DNA from: Thermoplasmatales archaeon UBA447
GTDB taxonomy: Archaea > Thermoplasmatota > Thermoplasmata > Thermoplasmatales > Thermoplasmataceae
DNA: 30,660 bases
Direction: 5' to 3'
Assembly: GCA_002503205.1 (NCBI GenBank)
Contig: DARE01000073.1
Coordinates: forward strand, 1 to 30,660
Part shown: piece after piece, positions 15,747 to 22,892 of the stretch
Numbering within the stretch: the stretch's first letter is position 1
Layout of the letters: each line of letters begins with the position of its first letter
Translations under genes and position numbers: made by a program
The notes under the pieces: generated by a model
The model's input: the letters and a program-made list of their open reading frames with translations, nothing else
Told to the model about the DNA's origin: nothing
Databases searched by the model: none

Positions 15747-17660
15747 TCATTCTTCTGCAAATATCCTTAGCCTTCTGCAATATTTTCCGTCTGAATAATA
15801 ACACTCTGAATATGGATAACCCTTACCTCCAAGCAGGTTCTGAGGCTCAACTGCTGTGAATCCATCTATCTTGAGTGGGATATGGTCTTTTGGGGAAATT
15901 TTTCTTGTTCTGAATATGAATATGTGTGTGCTGTTCAATGCAAGGGAGGCATTCTCGGCCTTAGTCATATCGTCAGCATTCTGGGTAATGTTGAAAATAA
16001 TGGTATTGTAGTGGCGGCTATGCCTCACCATACTCTCAAGATATTTTCTTGATTCGTCATCGAAGATTGCGGTATGGCTCTCTTCTATTATTATGGCCTT
16101 CTTCCTGAGGTCCGAGGTCATGAGACGGTAAAGGTTCATCATGCTCTCTCTTGCAAAAGCCCTGGCGGTCTCACCACTGTTTCTCAAAATAAAAATCTGT
16201 GGAGGGGAATCAGATTCAATGTCAGTGTAATCGTACTCCTCCAGCGGATCATACACATACAGGCAGTCTATAAGGCCCTTCTTTATCATTCTCCTTATGA
16301 TAAGTCCGGTGAAGAATGATTTACCTGATCCTGTTTCTCCGATAATCATGAAATTGTTTGCCGCTCCATAGTTTATGGGAAGGAAGACTGGTTTCGCATT
16401 GAGATCATCCGTTCCGACCTCAATATCCCCATATACTGGGGGACTGAATGAAATGGGAATTATAGTTGACACCGATGACGCACTCATCAGGTATTTTCCT
16501 TTCGGAGTTTCAGAAGCTGGGAATATATTTCCAATAGATTCGGCTTTTGGCCTCACAATTGAGAAATCAAGGCCAAGGTAATTCAGGGACCTCCTGTATG
16601 TTCTCTCATAATCAGTAAGATGAACAGGGTGGGCACCTATAAGTGAAAGTGTAAGGGAAGTCCTGAGAAGTGAATCTCTATCTTTCTTAAGGCCCTCCTC
16701 CATTGAATTAATGGTTTCTATTTGCTGGCTGACACCTGTTCCATGTTCAACTATGGAATCACCAGAAATACGGATCTGTGCCTTTCTATCAGCTCTGGCA
16801 GATTTCAGCAATCTCAAAGCCTGATCATCCTGTATCCTGTGGATTGAAAGCCTTGTCACTGTACCAATTCCTGATCCTTCAAGAAATGCATATAGAAGGG
16901 GTCCGCTATCATAATCGGAATCCCTGAGTTCTAGCATTATAAAATTTCGCTCTCCGCTGATAAAGTTCCGTCTAAGGTGCATCACGGAATTGCTCTTAGA
17001 GTTATTTGAAGTGTCTGGGCTAAAAAGTCTTTTAAACAAATTCTCCAGCTCCGAGACTTGCGGAATGGCATAATTGAAATTTAGAGAGGAAAGCCCTTCC
17101 AGAAATTTAATTGACTCATCTGCAAGGGCTGCCGCTGAGTTTATTGAAGAGCCTGGTGAATGTGAAAAAACTGCCAGGATTTTAGATTCTGCATCCCCCT
17201 TTTCCTCCAATCCAGTGTAGGAGAAGAATTCGGAGTCCACCGATATGTCAGAGAGGAGCCTCTTGAAACCGTTGAGTATGTTTATCTGCTCGCTTTCCCT
17301 TGTTTCAGGGAGCATCCTTGGCTCCAAAAGTGCAATGAATCTTAATTTTCCGGATAATCTGAATAGCCCTTCAATATCTGCCCCTTCCCTTGCAAAACTA
17401 AATTCCGGGGAATACTTCCGGCCTCCCGGAGGCATTGCTAGCCTTGTGAATAATTTCAATATTCCAGTTTTTCCAGTCATTTCTATAATTATTCCTGTGA
17501 CACTGATTGCTGCAACGAATATTGAAAGCAGCGGGTTTACTTCCAGGGTGAAGACGGTTATCAATGATAGGGTGATTATGAGAAGCAAAGTCCTGTACCT
17601 GAGGCCGAACATTGTGGGGCTGAAGATATCTATATTCGGTGGAATTCTTCTATACCGCAT
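15747..17660 (-). CDS. VirB4/HerA-like membrane-associated conjugation-type ATPase (CedB-like)
   Basis: 637 residues. Two N-terminal membrane helices (about 24-41 and 45-62) recall the VirB3/PrgI unit that is often fused to VirB4. A long middle region (about 90-400) follows, then the FtsK/HerA-type motor: Walker A MIIGETGSGKSFF with Lys447, Walker B KAIIIEESH (about 521-529) and the downstream sensor segment IIFNITQNADD. This is the energy-supplying ATPase of type IV secretion-like DNA-transfer machines; the HerA/VirB4 branch includes CedB of Sulfolobus. It is the last gene of a VirB2-like/VirB6-like/VirB4-like run, 1 nt after the VirB6-like gene. Chromosomal HerA-NurA repair partners are absent nearby, which favours the transfer role. 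Confidence 0.85.
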   Translation of the reverse strand: MRYRRIPPNIDIFSPTMFGLRYRTLLLIITLSLITVFTLEVNPLLSIFVAAISVTGIIIEMTGKTGILKLFTRLAMPPGGRKYSPEFSFAREGADIEGLFRLSGKLRFIALLEPRMLPETRESEQINILNGFKRLLSDISVDSEFFSYTGLEEKGDAESKILAVFSHSPGSSINSAAALADESIKFLEGLSSLNFNYAIPQVSELENLFKRLFSPDTSNNSKSNSVMHLRRNFISGERNFIMLELRDSDYDSGPLLYAFLEGSGIGTVTRLSIHRIQDDQALRLLKSARADRKAQIRISGDSIVEHGTGVSQQIETINSMEEGLKKDRDSLLRTSLTLSLIGAHPVHLTDYERTYRRSLNYLGLDFSIVRPKAESIGNIFPASETPKGKYLMSASSVSTIIPISFSPPVYGDIEVGTDDLNAKPVFLPINYGAANNFMIIGETGSGKSFFTGLIIRRMIKKGLIDCLYVYDPLEEYDYTDIESDSPPQIFILRNSGETARAFARESMMNLYRLMTSDLRKKAIIIEESHTAIFDDESRKYLESMVRHSRHYNTIIFNITQNADDMTKAENASLALNSTHIFIFRTRKISPKDHIPLKIDGFTAVEPQNLLGGKGYPYSECYYSDGKYCRRLRIFAEE

Positions 17661-17661
17661 T

Positions 17662-18699
17662 TTAATCAGGATATCTTCTCCATTTCAACTCCTCCTGGAT
17701 TGCTTCTTTATAGGGATCTTTCCTGGATACTGCATGGCCTGGTTGTCTGGATCCAGAATTGCCCGATGGTACCTGCATCATCCTGAGGAGGCCGTCCTGC
17801 AGATTCCCTGAACCAATTTCCAATGCAGATCTGGAATATCCGGTAATGCTTCCGGCAATTGCACCAGCAGAAATTCCGCCAAGCATATTGAGGAGAGGAG
17901 TGGTTCCGGGCCCTCTTCCACTGAAAAAAAGGTATCCCGGAATCAGGGAAGGAATAAGGATCAATGCAATCTGCAAAGGAGCCACACTGCTGAACAGCTC
18001 AGAAAGGTATACAGAAAGAAGTGCCAGGAAGGGAAAAATGGAAAATTCAATGAAAATTTCCCAGAGCACCTTTGTATATTTCCTCAAATACCCTACACCG
18101 GATAAAATCGTGAATACAGGAAGCAGGGGGATTATGAGCAGAATCATTCCTTCCCTTACCATAAGTGTGGCTAGTAGCATTGCACATGAACCGAAATAAG
18201 CGCTTAGCATGATGAACTTGATAATTCCGTTTTCACCTGAATCAAATCCGGCAATTCCTGTTCCCGGAAGCGGTATCAGCCGATGATCATTCACATTGAG
18301 ATCGTTCCACATTATTGTATAAATGTGCTGTAGGCCGTTAAGTAATGAAAGGGAAATGTATACTGATGTAAGTGAAACCAGAATGAGGATAGCGTACTTC
18401 ATGAACCAGGCTACCGGTCTTGTGTCAGACTCAAGGCTGTTTTTGAAAAGAAAAGCGAGAGCGGAAATAGCCAGGGAGATACTGACCAGGTAGGGAGAAA
18501 TCGCGTTTGCAGTTCCTAATATTGCACTATAACCACTGGTAGAGGTAAATGTGGAGACGTAAGCGTAATCAGGTGCAAGACCGATCCGCAGGGTGTAGCT
18601 CCAAAGAAACTGGACAAGTTCTGAATAGGGAACCAGAACAGCCTTCAGAATCTCCGAAAGCGAACCAAGCAGATATCCAGAAACAGACAGAATTATCAG
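17662..18699 (-). CDS. polytopic VirB6/CedA-like membrane channel protein (probable non-canonical start)
   Basis: 345 residues if started at CTG 18699-18697. The first ATG is only at 18402 (246 residues). However, the same frame is open up to a stop at 18742-18744, and its translation over 18403-18705 is typical membrane protein: SGYLLGSLSEILKAVLVPY, then ILGTANAISPYLVSISLAI. No ATG, GTG or TTG occurs in those 113 codons. The CTG overlaps the TGA of the upstream gene (CTGA), like an ATGA coupling. The full product has about seven to eight helices and a polar C-terminal tail, the outline of VirB6/TrbL/CedA channel subunits. A frameshift joining it to the upstream gene is the alternative; I see no slippery heptamer. 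Confidence 0.65.
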   Translation of the reverse strand: MIILSVSGYLLGSLSEILKAVLVPYSELVQFLWSYTLRIGLAPDYAYVSTFTSTSGYSAILGTANAISPYLVSISLAISALAFLFKNSLESDTRPVAWFMKYAILILVSLTSVYISLSLLNGLQHIYTIMWNDLNVNDHRLIPLPGTGIAGFDSGENGIIKFIMLSAYFGSCAMLLATLMVREGMILLIIPLLPVFTILSGVGYLRKYTKVLWEIFIEFSIFPFLALLSVYLSELFSSVAPLQIALILIPSLIPGYLFFSGRGPGTTPLLNMLGGISAGAIAGSITGYSRSALEIGSGNLQDGLLRMMQVPSGNSGSRQPGHAVSRKDPYKEAIQEELKWRRYPD

Positions 18700-18977
18700 C
18701 TTCCAAAGGCGATGTATTTGAATATTGTGAAAACAACCCCACTAAGGGCAAGTGCATAGATGAATGTGCCAATTATGGCATTCCGCAACCTAACATGTGC
18801 CTCAACCCTTCTGTTCTCATCGTTTCCAAAAAAACTCAGTGCTACAGGAATCCAAAGAACAAGCATCAAAACAGCGGACACTGAGATGAGTATATCGTCA
18901 ATTCTACCAGTGATCTGTTGAATTTCAGTTGATATTGACAATATGACCGTATGCGTCATTAATACATGTTTTAGCAT
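18696..18977 (-). CDS. VirB2/TrbC-like pilin-type small membrane protein (CedA1-like)
   Basis: 93 residues with two hydrophobic helices (about 29-51 and 66-90) separated by a short charged loop. The loop and second helix (NRRVEAHVRLRNAIIGTFIYALAL) follow the VirB2/TrbC pattern of a basic loop, then N-A-I-I-G and a small-residue helix. It is the first gene of the run and has its own TATA box, with a leaderless ATG. In Ced systems a comparable small protein forms or seeds the import pilus, so a pilin-like role is likely by position and topology. Sequence similarity in such short proteins is weak, and I rate the family call as moderate. Confidence 0.65.
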   Translation of the reverse strand: MLKHVLMTHTVILSISTEIQQITGRIDDILISVSAVLMLVLWIPVALSFFGNDENRRVEAHVRLRNAIIGTFIYALALSGVVFTIFKYIAFGS

Positions 18978-18997
18978 TCATGCATAAAATAGCATAG

Positions 18998-19012
18998 TTG
19001 TATAAATTATAT
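18998..19012 (-). promoter_or_regulatory. TATA box for the VirB2-VirB6-VirB4-like operon
   Basis: The minus-strand ATATAATTTATACAA is centred about 27 nt upstream of the ATG at 18977, giving a leaderless message. It overlaps the 3' end of the thioesterase gene. Confidence 0.5.
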
Positions 19013-19501
19013 TTGTGGGTTAACTCTACTTTTGACCTCCTCAAGTGCTTTCAATCGCTGCTGGCTCCTCTGTTCTCCCTGTTTGAATCTTTCCCTTTCT
19101 TCATCAGTCTCGAGTTTAAGCTGTGGCACTTCTATCGCTTTTCCATCCTGGTTTATTGCCACGTATGTAAGAAAGCAGGTTGTGGTAAAACTCCTGTCGC
19201 CGGTTATGGCGTTTTCTGAATAAACGTCCACTTCAATCTCCATTGTCTTCTTGGTTACATAATTTATTCTGCCATAAAGTGAAACTATGTCTCCCAGATG
19301 AATCGGCGAAAGGAAAAACAATCTGTCAATGCTACCGGTGACCGTTCTCCTCCTGCAGTGCTTTGCGGCTACTATGGCAGCCACATTATCGATCCATTCA
19401 ACGAGTCTCCCTCCATAGAGATCATTGTATATGTTGGTATCTGGGGGCAGAACCAGGCGCTGAAGTTCAGTCTGAGATTCTTTCCAGTGTTTTGTTTCCA
19501 T
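19007..19501 (-). CDS. acyl-CoA thioesterase, hotdog fold (YciA/BFIT-like)
   Basis: 164 residues. NIYNDLYGGRLVEWIDNVAAIVAAKHC is the hotdog helix block with the Asn and Asp typical of acyl-CoA thioesterases. VTGSIDRLFFLSPIHLGDIVSLYGRI gives the following strands, and a charged C-terminal helix (about 130-160) follows. It hydrolyses acyl-CoA to free acid and CoA in the cytosol; chain-length preference is not evident. A TATA-like AGTTTATTTGA (complement of about 19524-19534) lies at leaderless spacing. It diverges from rpiA across 77 bp. Confidence 0.85.
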   Translation of the reverse strand: METKHWKESQTELQRLVLPPDTNIYNDLYGGRLVEWIDNVAAIVAAKHCRRRTVTGSIDRLFFLSPIHLGDIVSLYGRINYVTKKTMEIEVDVYSENAITGDRSFTTTCFLTYVAINQDGKAIEVPQLKLETDEERERFKQGEQRSQQRLKALEEVKSRVNPQI

Positions 19502-19550
19502 ATATGGAGTATTGGAAGTAGAATCAAATAAACTTCTCTTTGGAAATATG

Positions 19551-19558
19551 CTTTATAC
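19551..19558 (+). promoter_or_regulatory. TATA box for rpiA
   Basis: CTTTATAC is centred about 25 nt before the rpiA ATG at 19579, implying leaderless transcription. Confidence 0.5.
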
Positions 19559-19578
19559 TCCGGTGCATAAGGTAGACG

Positions 19579-20262
19579 ATGAATCTGGAAATGTTGGAGG
19601 AAGAGAAAAGAAGCGCTGCCATTGCTTCTTCTAAACTTTTAAAAGATGGAATGCTCCTTGGTCTGGGTACAGGCTCCACTGTTAAATTTCTAATAGAGGA
19701 AATAGGAAATCTAATCAATGAAAAAGGATGGAGTATTTCCTGTGTTCCTACCTCCAGGTCATCAGAAAAGCTTGCTAGAGAGAAGGGGATTGAAATAGTT
19801 GAAAATCCGGACAGGAAACTGGATCTTGATATAGACGGAGCTGATGAGGCTGATTCATATGGCAATCTGATAAAGGGTGGCGGTGGTGCCTTAACCAGGG
19901 AAAAGATTGTCGCAGTGAATAGCCGAAAGGTATGCATAATTATAGACCACTCAAAGTACTGCCCTGACGGATTGGGAAAGTTCAGGCTGCCAGTTGAGGT
20001 TCTGCCGTTTATGTCAAATTCAACTGCTGAGAACATCAAATCAATGGGTGCCAGTGTTGCATTCCGGGATGGTGGAAAATTTGTCACTGATAATGGCAAT
20101 CTGATCCTCGACTGTGATTTTGGAATCATAAAGGAACCTCAAAATCTTGAAATAAAACTAAAAGCGGTACCTGGTGTCGTAGAAGTTGGGTTATTCTGCG
20201 GTATCGCTGATCTGATAATAATGGGAACTGGATCTGGCACCAGAGAAATATTCAGAAAATAG
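19579..20262 (+). CDS. rpiA: ribose-5-phosphate isomerase A
   Basis: 227 residues, normal RpiA length. Phosphate-binding loop GLGTGST (28-34), active-site DIDGADE (84-90) and KGGGGALTREK (99-109) with the catalytic base Glu108 are all present. Near the C-terminus GVVEVGLFCGIADLIIMGT closes the conserved core. It interconverts ribose 5-phosphate and ribulose 5-phosphate in the non-oxidative pentose phosphate/ribulose monophosphate routes, and so supplies nucleotide precursors. It is monocistronic, with its own TATA box, and ends 9 bp from a convergent regulator gene. Confidence 0.95.
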   Translation: MNLEMLEEEKRSAAIASSKLLKDGMLLGLGTGSTVKFLIEEIGNLINEKGWSISCVPTSRSSEKLAREKGIEIVENPDRKLDLDIDGADEADSYGNLIKGGGGALTREKIVAVNSRKVCIIIDHSKYCPDGLGKFRLPVEVLPFMSNSTAENIKSMGASVAFRDGGKFVTDNGNLILDCDFGIIKEPQNLEIKLKAVPGVVEVGLFCGIADLIIMGTGSGTREIFRK

Positions 20263-20271
20263 GTGCTGAAA

Positions 20272-20628
20272 TTACTCCTTAAAAGATTTCAGCTGTTCTA
20301 TATTGTTCTGAATCTCCTCAATCTTGTTCGATAGATCCTGAATGATCTCCTCAAGAATCTCGTTGAAATCCTTGGAGAGTTTGTAGCCATGAATGGGTCT
20401 GCCTTTTCCTTCCTTTTTCATGTTTCGTTTATTGATCCAGCCTTTGCGCCTTAGCCACTGCATGGCAATGGAAACCTCAGGTTGCCTAAGGCTGGTCTCC
20501 CTCTCTATTTCCACGCTTGTGACCTCATCCTTGTCCCTAATGTATACAAGGGTATAGGCTACGCTTCTAGGTATGTCCGAAATTATCAGATATTTGGCGA
20601 GTTTGTCGCTTACTTCTGAGAGAACCAT
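20272..20628 (-). CDS. winged-helix transcriptional regulator with C-terminal coiled coil
   Basis: 118 residues. SVAYTLVYIRDKDEVTSVEIERETSLRQPEVSIAMQWLRRKGWI is a winged helix-turn-helix (recognition helix about 52-63), and GKGRPIHGYKL forms the wing. The last 30 residues (EEIIQDLSNKIEEIQNNIEQL) are a coiled coil for dimerisation. It resembles the small MarR/TrmB-like predicted regulators common in Thermoplasmata. No ligand domain is present. The regulated gene is unknown; adjacent rpiA is convergent and so is not an obvious target. An AT-repeat promoter sits 27 nt upstream. Confidence 0.8.
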   Translation of the reverse strand: MVLSEVSDKLAKYLIISDIPRSVAYTLVYIRDKDEVTSVEIERETSLRQPEVSIAMQWLRRKGWINKRNMKKEGKGRPIHGYKLSKDFNEILEEIIQDLSNKIEEIQNNIEQLKSFKE

Positions 20629-20640
20629 GTTATCAGATGG

Positions 20641-20668
20641 TAATATTATAATTATATATATATATGTA
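20641..20668 (-). promoter_or_regulatory. AT-repeat promoter of the winged-helix regulator
   Basis: A run of alternating A/T (minus strand CATATATATATATAATTAT) is centred about 27 nt upstream of the ATG at 20628. It is an unusually long TATA tract, so exact box placement is ambiguous. Confidence 0.45.
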
Positions 20669-20766
20669 TCTGAGTGGAAATTAAAGTATAACTACTTTTC
20701 TGTAACTTCCTGAAAAGAGAAATTTGCTATACAAAATGAAATATATAATACTTGTATGTATAATAA

Positions 20767-21024
20767 TTATGACTTTGCAAGTGCTTCCAGCTTACTTATG
20801 ACAGTATAAAGGGCAGTCCTTCCATGGGCAGGAACATTGGGGTCGTTTGCCATATCATCAAGAATAGATGCTGCTGTAGCGCACCTCAGATCAAAGCGAT
20901 CCTTCTGGTTGTTGAGCCTTGTTTTGGAATCAATGGCACTCTTCCTAACGTTCTTCGGTATTGTCACATCCTGTGACATCTCATCCAGCAGATATATAAT
21001 CTCCTCATAAAGTCTGTTATCCAT
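20767..21024 (-). CDS. UPF0147 family protein
   Basis: 85 residues from ATG 21024; an in-frame ATG at 21051 would overlap the preceding gene by 23 nt. The later start is preferred because GGAGTGTGA precedes it by about 5 nt and the resulting length fits the family. YLLDEMSQDVTIPKNVRKSAIDS and ASILDDMANDPNVPAHGRTALYTVISKLEAL are the two conserved helical blocks of UPF0147, an archaea-specific all-helical family without assigned function. It is coupled 4 nt after the stand-alone RAM-domain gene. Confidence 0.85.
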   Translation of the reverse strand: MDNRLYEEIIYLLDEMSQDVTIPKNVRKSAIDSKTRLNNQKDRFDLRCATAASILDDMANDPNVPAHGRTALYTVISKLEALAKS

Positions 21025-21028
21025 ATTT

Positions 21029-21343
21029 TCACACTCCGGCTTCTTCACCATTTTCTTTGCGCTGAGAAAGGATCAGCATTGTTTTTGATTTCAGTATTCC
21101 AGGGATTTTTCCAAGTTCGTTTACAAGGAAATATTCGAATTCATCATAATTGGGAAACACTGCCTTTATCAGAATATCGTAGTCTCCAGTAACTAAGTAA
21201 AGGTCCTGAACATTATGAAGTTTAACAGCTGATTTCACTATAGACTCTATCTTTGAAACTTCAGTTTCCAATCCTATGATGACTGATACCGCACTGTGTG
21301 ACTGCAATTTTCCAAATGTCGCCTTTAACTCTTCTATTTCCAT
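21029..21343 (-). CDS. stand-alone Lrp/AsnC effector (RAM) domain protein
   Basis: 104 residues with only the alpha-beta RAM fold: SAVSVIIGLETEVSKIESIVKSAVKLHNVQDLYLVTGDYDILIKAVFPNYDEFEYFLVNELGKIPGILKS. The VTGDYDILIK strand is the family hallmark. The N-terminal helix-turn-helix of Lrp/AsnC regulators is missing, so the protein cannot bind DNA by itself. It probably forms oligomers that sense amino acids and modulate a partner regulator. GGGAGGA lies 5 nt upstream of its ATG, a strong Shine-Dalgarno sequence that implies a leadered transcript. UPF0147 follows in the same operon. Confidence 0.85.
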   Translation of the reverse strand: MEIEELKATFGKLQSHSAVSVIIGLETEVSKIESIVKSAVKLHNVQDLYLVTGDYDILIKAVFPNYDEFEYFLVNELGKIPGILKSKTMLILSQRKENGEEAGV

Positions 21344-21469
21344 GTTTTCCTCCCAAGAAATTAACTGAAATTGATACGTAAACTCAACTCTATATTTTAG
21401 GATTGAGGCTAACCTTTTTATTTACAGCCCAAATGGTCTTAATAGAGATTCTGAGGAAATCAGCCAACC

Positions 21470-21478
21470 TCTATATAC
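21470..21478 (+). promoter_or_regulatory. TATA box for the HxlR-type regulator
   Basis: TCTATATAC is centred about 29 nt before ATG 21503 but only about 14 nt before the earlier in-frame ATG 21488. The spacing therefore favours 21503 as the start. Confidence 0.45.
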
Positions 21479-21502
21479 ACATTCTGGATGTACACATTAA
21501 AT

Positions 21503-21832
21503 ATGGCAATGAGTGACAGGGAAAGATGGGAAATTCTTCTTAGGACTTCAAATATAGTTGGCGGCAGAAACAGGGTTGCTATTATCTCAAGACTCTTTTT
21601 TAAGGAGGAGGTGCTATCATTCAATCAGCTTAAGAAGGATTTGGCTGTTAGCTCAATGTCCCTCTCCAGAGACCTGAAGCTTCTTGAAGAGATGAATATT
21701 CTTAAAAGGAGCGTTGTCGAGGACAGGCCATTGAAGGTTACCTATATGTTGACGGCAGAGGGTAGGGACCTTTTTTCTGTATTCAGTCAACTTGAAATCT
21801 GGGGTCAGAAATATCTTAAAAATAAAAATTAG
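21503..21832 (+). CDS. HxlR/MarR-like winged-helix regulator
   Basis: 109 residues from ATG 21503 (five more if 21488 is used). The winged helix spans LSFNQLKKDLAVSSMSLSRDLKLLEEMNIL (recognition helix with SSMSLSRDLKLL), then the wing VVEDRPLKVTYMLT. The C-terminal LTAEGRDLFSVFSQLEIWGQKYL is the signature tail of HxlR-type regulators. There is no effector domain, so it is probably a dimeric repressor or activator. The neighbouring 20-bp palindrome (22452-22471) lies about 600 bp away and could be a target, though nothing in the sequence proves it. Confidence 0.8.
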   Translation: MAMSDRERWEILLRTSNIVGGRNRVAIISRLFFKEEVLSFNQLKKDLAVSSMSLSRDLKLLEEMNILKRSVVEDRPLKVTYMLTAEGRDLFSVFSQLEIWGQKYLKNKN

Positions 21833-21858
21833 TTATAATTTAGTTGGGAATAATTAAA

Positions 21859-22389
21859 TCAGCTGCTTGTATTAGTCTTCATAACTGGTTTTCTTCCGGA
21901 GGTCCATCTACCCATTGTTTCGTATGACCATGCTCCTACTGTTAGGCCATAAACCACATGCACAATGAAGGCGAAGAGAAGGACTTTTCCAGCCACGGCG
22001 TCCACTGCTGCTTTTCCCAAAAGGGAAACCATAACGGGAGCAAATGCCAGGTAGAACAATGGCACGAAGAATACAATAAAGACAACGATCCCGTAAACAA
22101 GGCCGAGACCTATAGTCTTGGGTGCGTTGTTACTTCTAAATGGTTTTACCACCTGCACAAGGGTAATGAATAGCATGGCAATGACAGATGCAGCAATATA
22201 ATGCACTAAATATCCAACGTCAGTTGCAGTTGACACAGAGGCATGAAGTGAGAGTCCATATACCAGATAAACTGCGAAGTACGGTAGCCCAAGGCTGGAA
22301 GCTGCATAAAATAATATCAGCATTATAAAGAACCCGCCTATGAGGCCTCCCGGTATTGCATACAGCAGACTTTTCTTTTCAAATTTCAG
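21859..22389 (-). CDS. four- to five-helix membrane protein, probable CTG start
   Basis: 176 residues if started at CTG 22389-22387. The first ATG, at 22323, gives 154. Between them the frame reads KFEKKSLLYAIPGGLIGGFF, a natural N-terminus with a basic segment leading into helix 1, and contains no ATG, GTG or TTG. AGGTGATAAC stands immediately before the CTG. The same AGGTGATAAC stands immediately before the ATG of the gene at 25775, so the ribosome-binding site supports CTG. The protein has about five helices, with glycine-rich first helices and a Trp/Tyr-rich end (VVYGLTVGAWSYETMGRW); it resembles DUF6789/YagU-type membrane proteins, function unknown. An AT-rich promoter (about 22403-22434) and a perfect palindrome lie upstream. 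Confidence 0.65.
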   Translation of the reverse strand: MKFEKKSLLYAIPGGLIGGFFIMLILFYAASSLGLPYFAVYLVYGLSLHASVSTATDVGYLVHYIAASVIAMLFITLVQVVKPFRSNNAPKTIGLGLVYGIVVFIVFFVPLFYLAFAPVMVSLLGKAAVDAVAGKVLLFAFIVHVVYGLTVGAWSYETMGRWTSGRKPVMKTNTSS

Positions 22390-22451
22390 GTTATCACCTG
22401 TATTGATATATTTATCTAGGCTATAATATAATAAGTCTCATCCTTGTTATT

Positions 22452-22471
22452 AGGTCACATGTATGTGACCT
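22452..22471. promoter_or_regulatory. perfect 9-2-9 palindrome, probable operator
   Basis: AGGTCACATGTATGTGACCT has 9-bp arms with no mismatches around a GT spacer. It lies just upstream of the AT-rich promoter of the minus-strand membrane-protein gene (21859-22389), about 63 bp before the proposed CTG. It is also about 175 bp before tRNA-Tyr. Its form suits a dimeric helix-turn-helix regulator. There is no T tract on either side, so a terminator is unlikely. Confidence 0.55.
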
Positions 22472-22647
22472 GGAAATGAAATGAAAGATATGGTCTGCCA
22501 TAACACACCAAAATACTGCGGAATATTTCTGTGGGACTTCTGTGAAAACTAGGAAAGATTTTAGTAATACAAAAATATCAATGATCTCGGTTAATATCTG
22601 ATTCAGCAGGCTAAGTAAATAACCTGCTTGGTATCGGGTTGTACCTG

Positions 22648-22750
22648 CCCGGCTTAGCTCAGCTGGTAGAGCGGCGGACTGTAGAGGGAATCCACGGTTG
22701 GGAAGACCGCCGTAATCCGCAGGTCTCTGGTTCGAATCCGGAAGCCGGGA
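22648..22750 (+). tRNA. tRNA-Tyr (GTA anticodon) with 30-nt intron
   Basis: Acceptor arms CCCGGCT (22648-22654) and AGCCGGG (22743-22749) pair with discriminator A22750; C1-G72 is the archaeal Tyr identity pair. D arm GCTC/GAGC, anticodon stem GCGGA/TCCGC, and T arm TCTGG-TTCGAAT-CCGGA are complete. The anticodon GTA is at 22681-22683. The anticodon loop CTGTAG/A is interrupted after position 37 by an intron, 22685-22714, which contains a CGGT/ACCG hairpin. This is the canonical intron site cut by the archaeal splicing endonuclease. No CCA is encoded. A TATA-like TAAGTAAATAACC is centred about 29 nt upstream. Confidence 0.93.
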
Positions 22751-22756
22751 TTTTTT
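22751..22756 (+). terminator. T6 terminator after tRNA-Tyr
   Basis: Six T residues follow directly after the discriminator base, typical of U-tract termination in archaea. Confidence 0.5.
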
Positions 22757-22892
22757 GTTGTCAGCGGCGCATTTCACTATATCAATTAATTCGCATATCT
22801 AACATGTAAAGTTATTATCATAAGTTATCCGATCTACGCCAGCGAATCATAATAGCAAAGACGAAAAATTTGGTCTAAAACCAAAAGCCTGG

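Noticed and set aside
18549..18884. 111-codon plus-strand frame
   Set aside because: It covers the stretch that encodes the N-terminus of the VirB6-like protein and the end of the VirB2-like protein on the other strand. It has no family resemblance or promoter.
19524..20129. 201-codon minus-strand frame over rpiA
   Set aside because: Antisense to an unmistakable rpiA; Ser/Pro/Ile-rich shadow.
20641..20668. AT repeat as a microsatellite or replication-origin element
   Set aside because: It is short, sits at exact TATA distance from a start codon, and has no ORB-like repeats or cdc6/orc gene nearby.
22421..22777. 118-codon minus-strand frame
   Set aside because: It runs antisense through tRNA-Tyr and the palindrome. 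The characteristic DSNQRPADYG-like peptide is the well-known false translation of a tRNA antisense strand.
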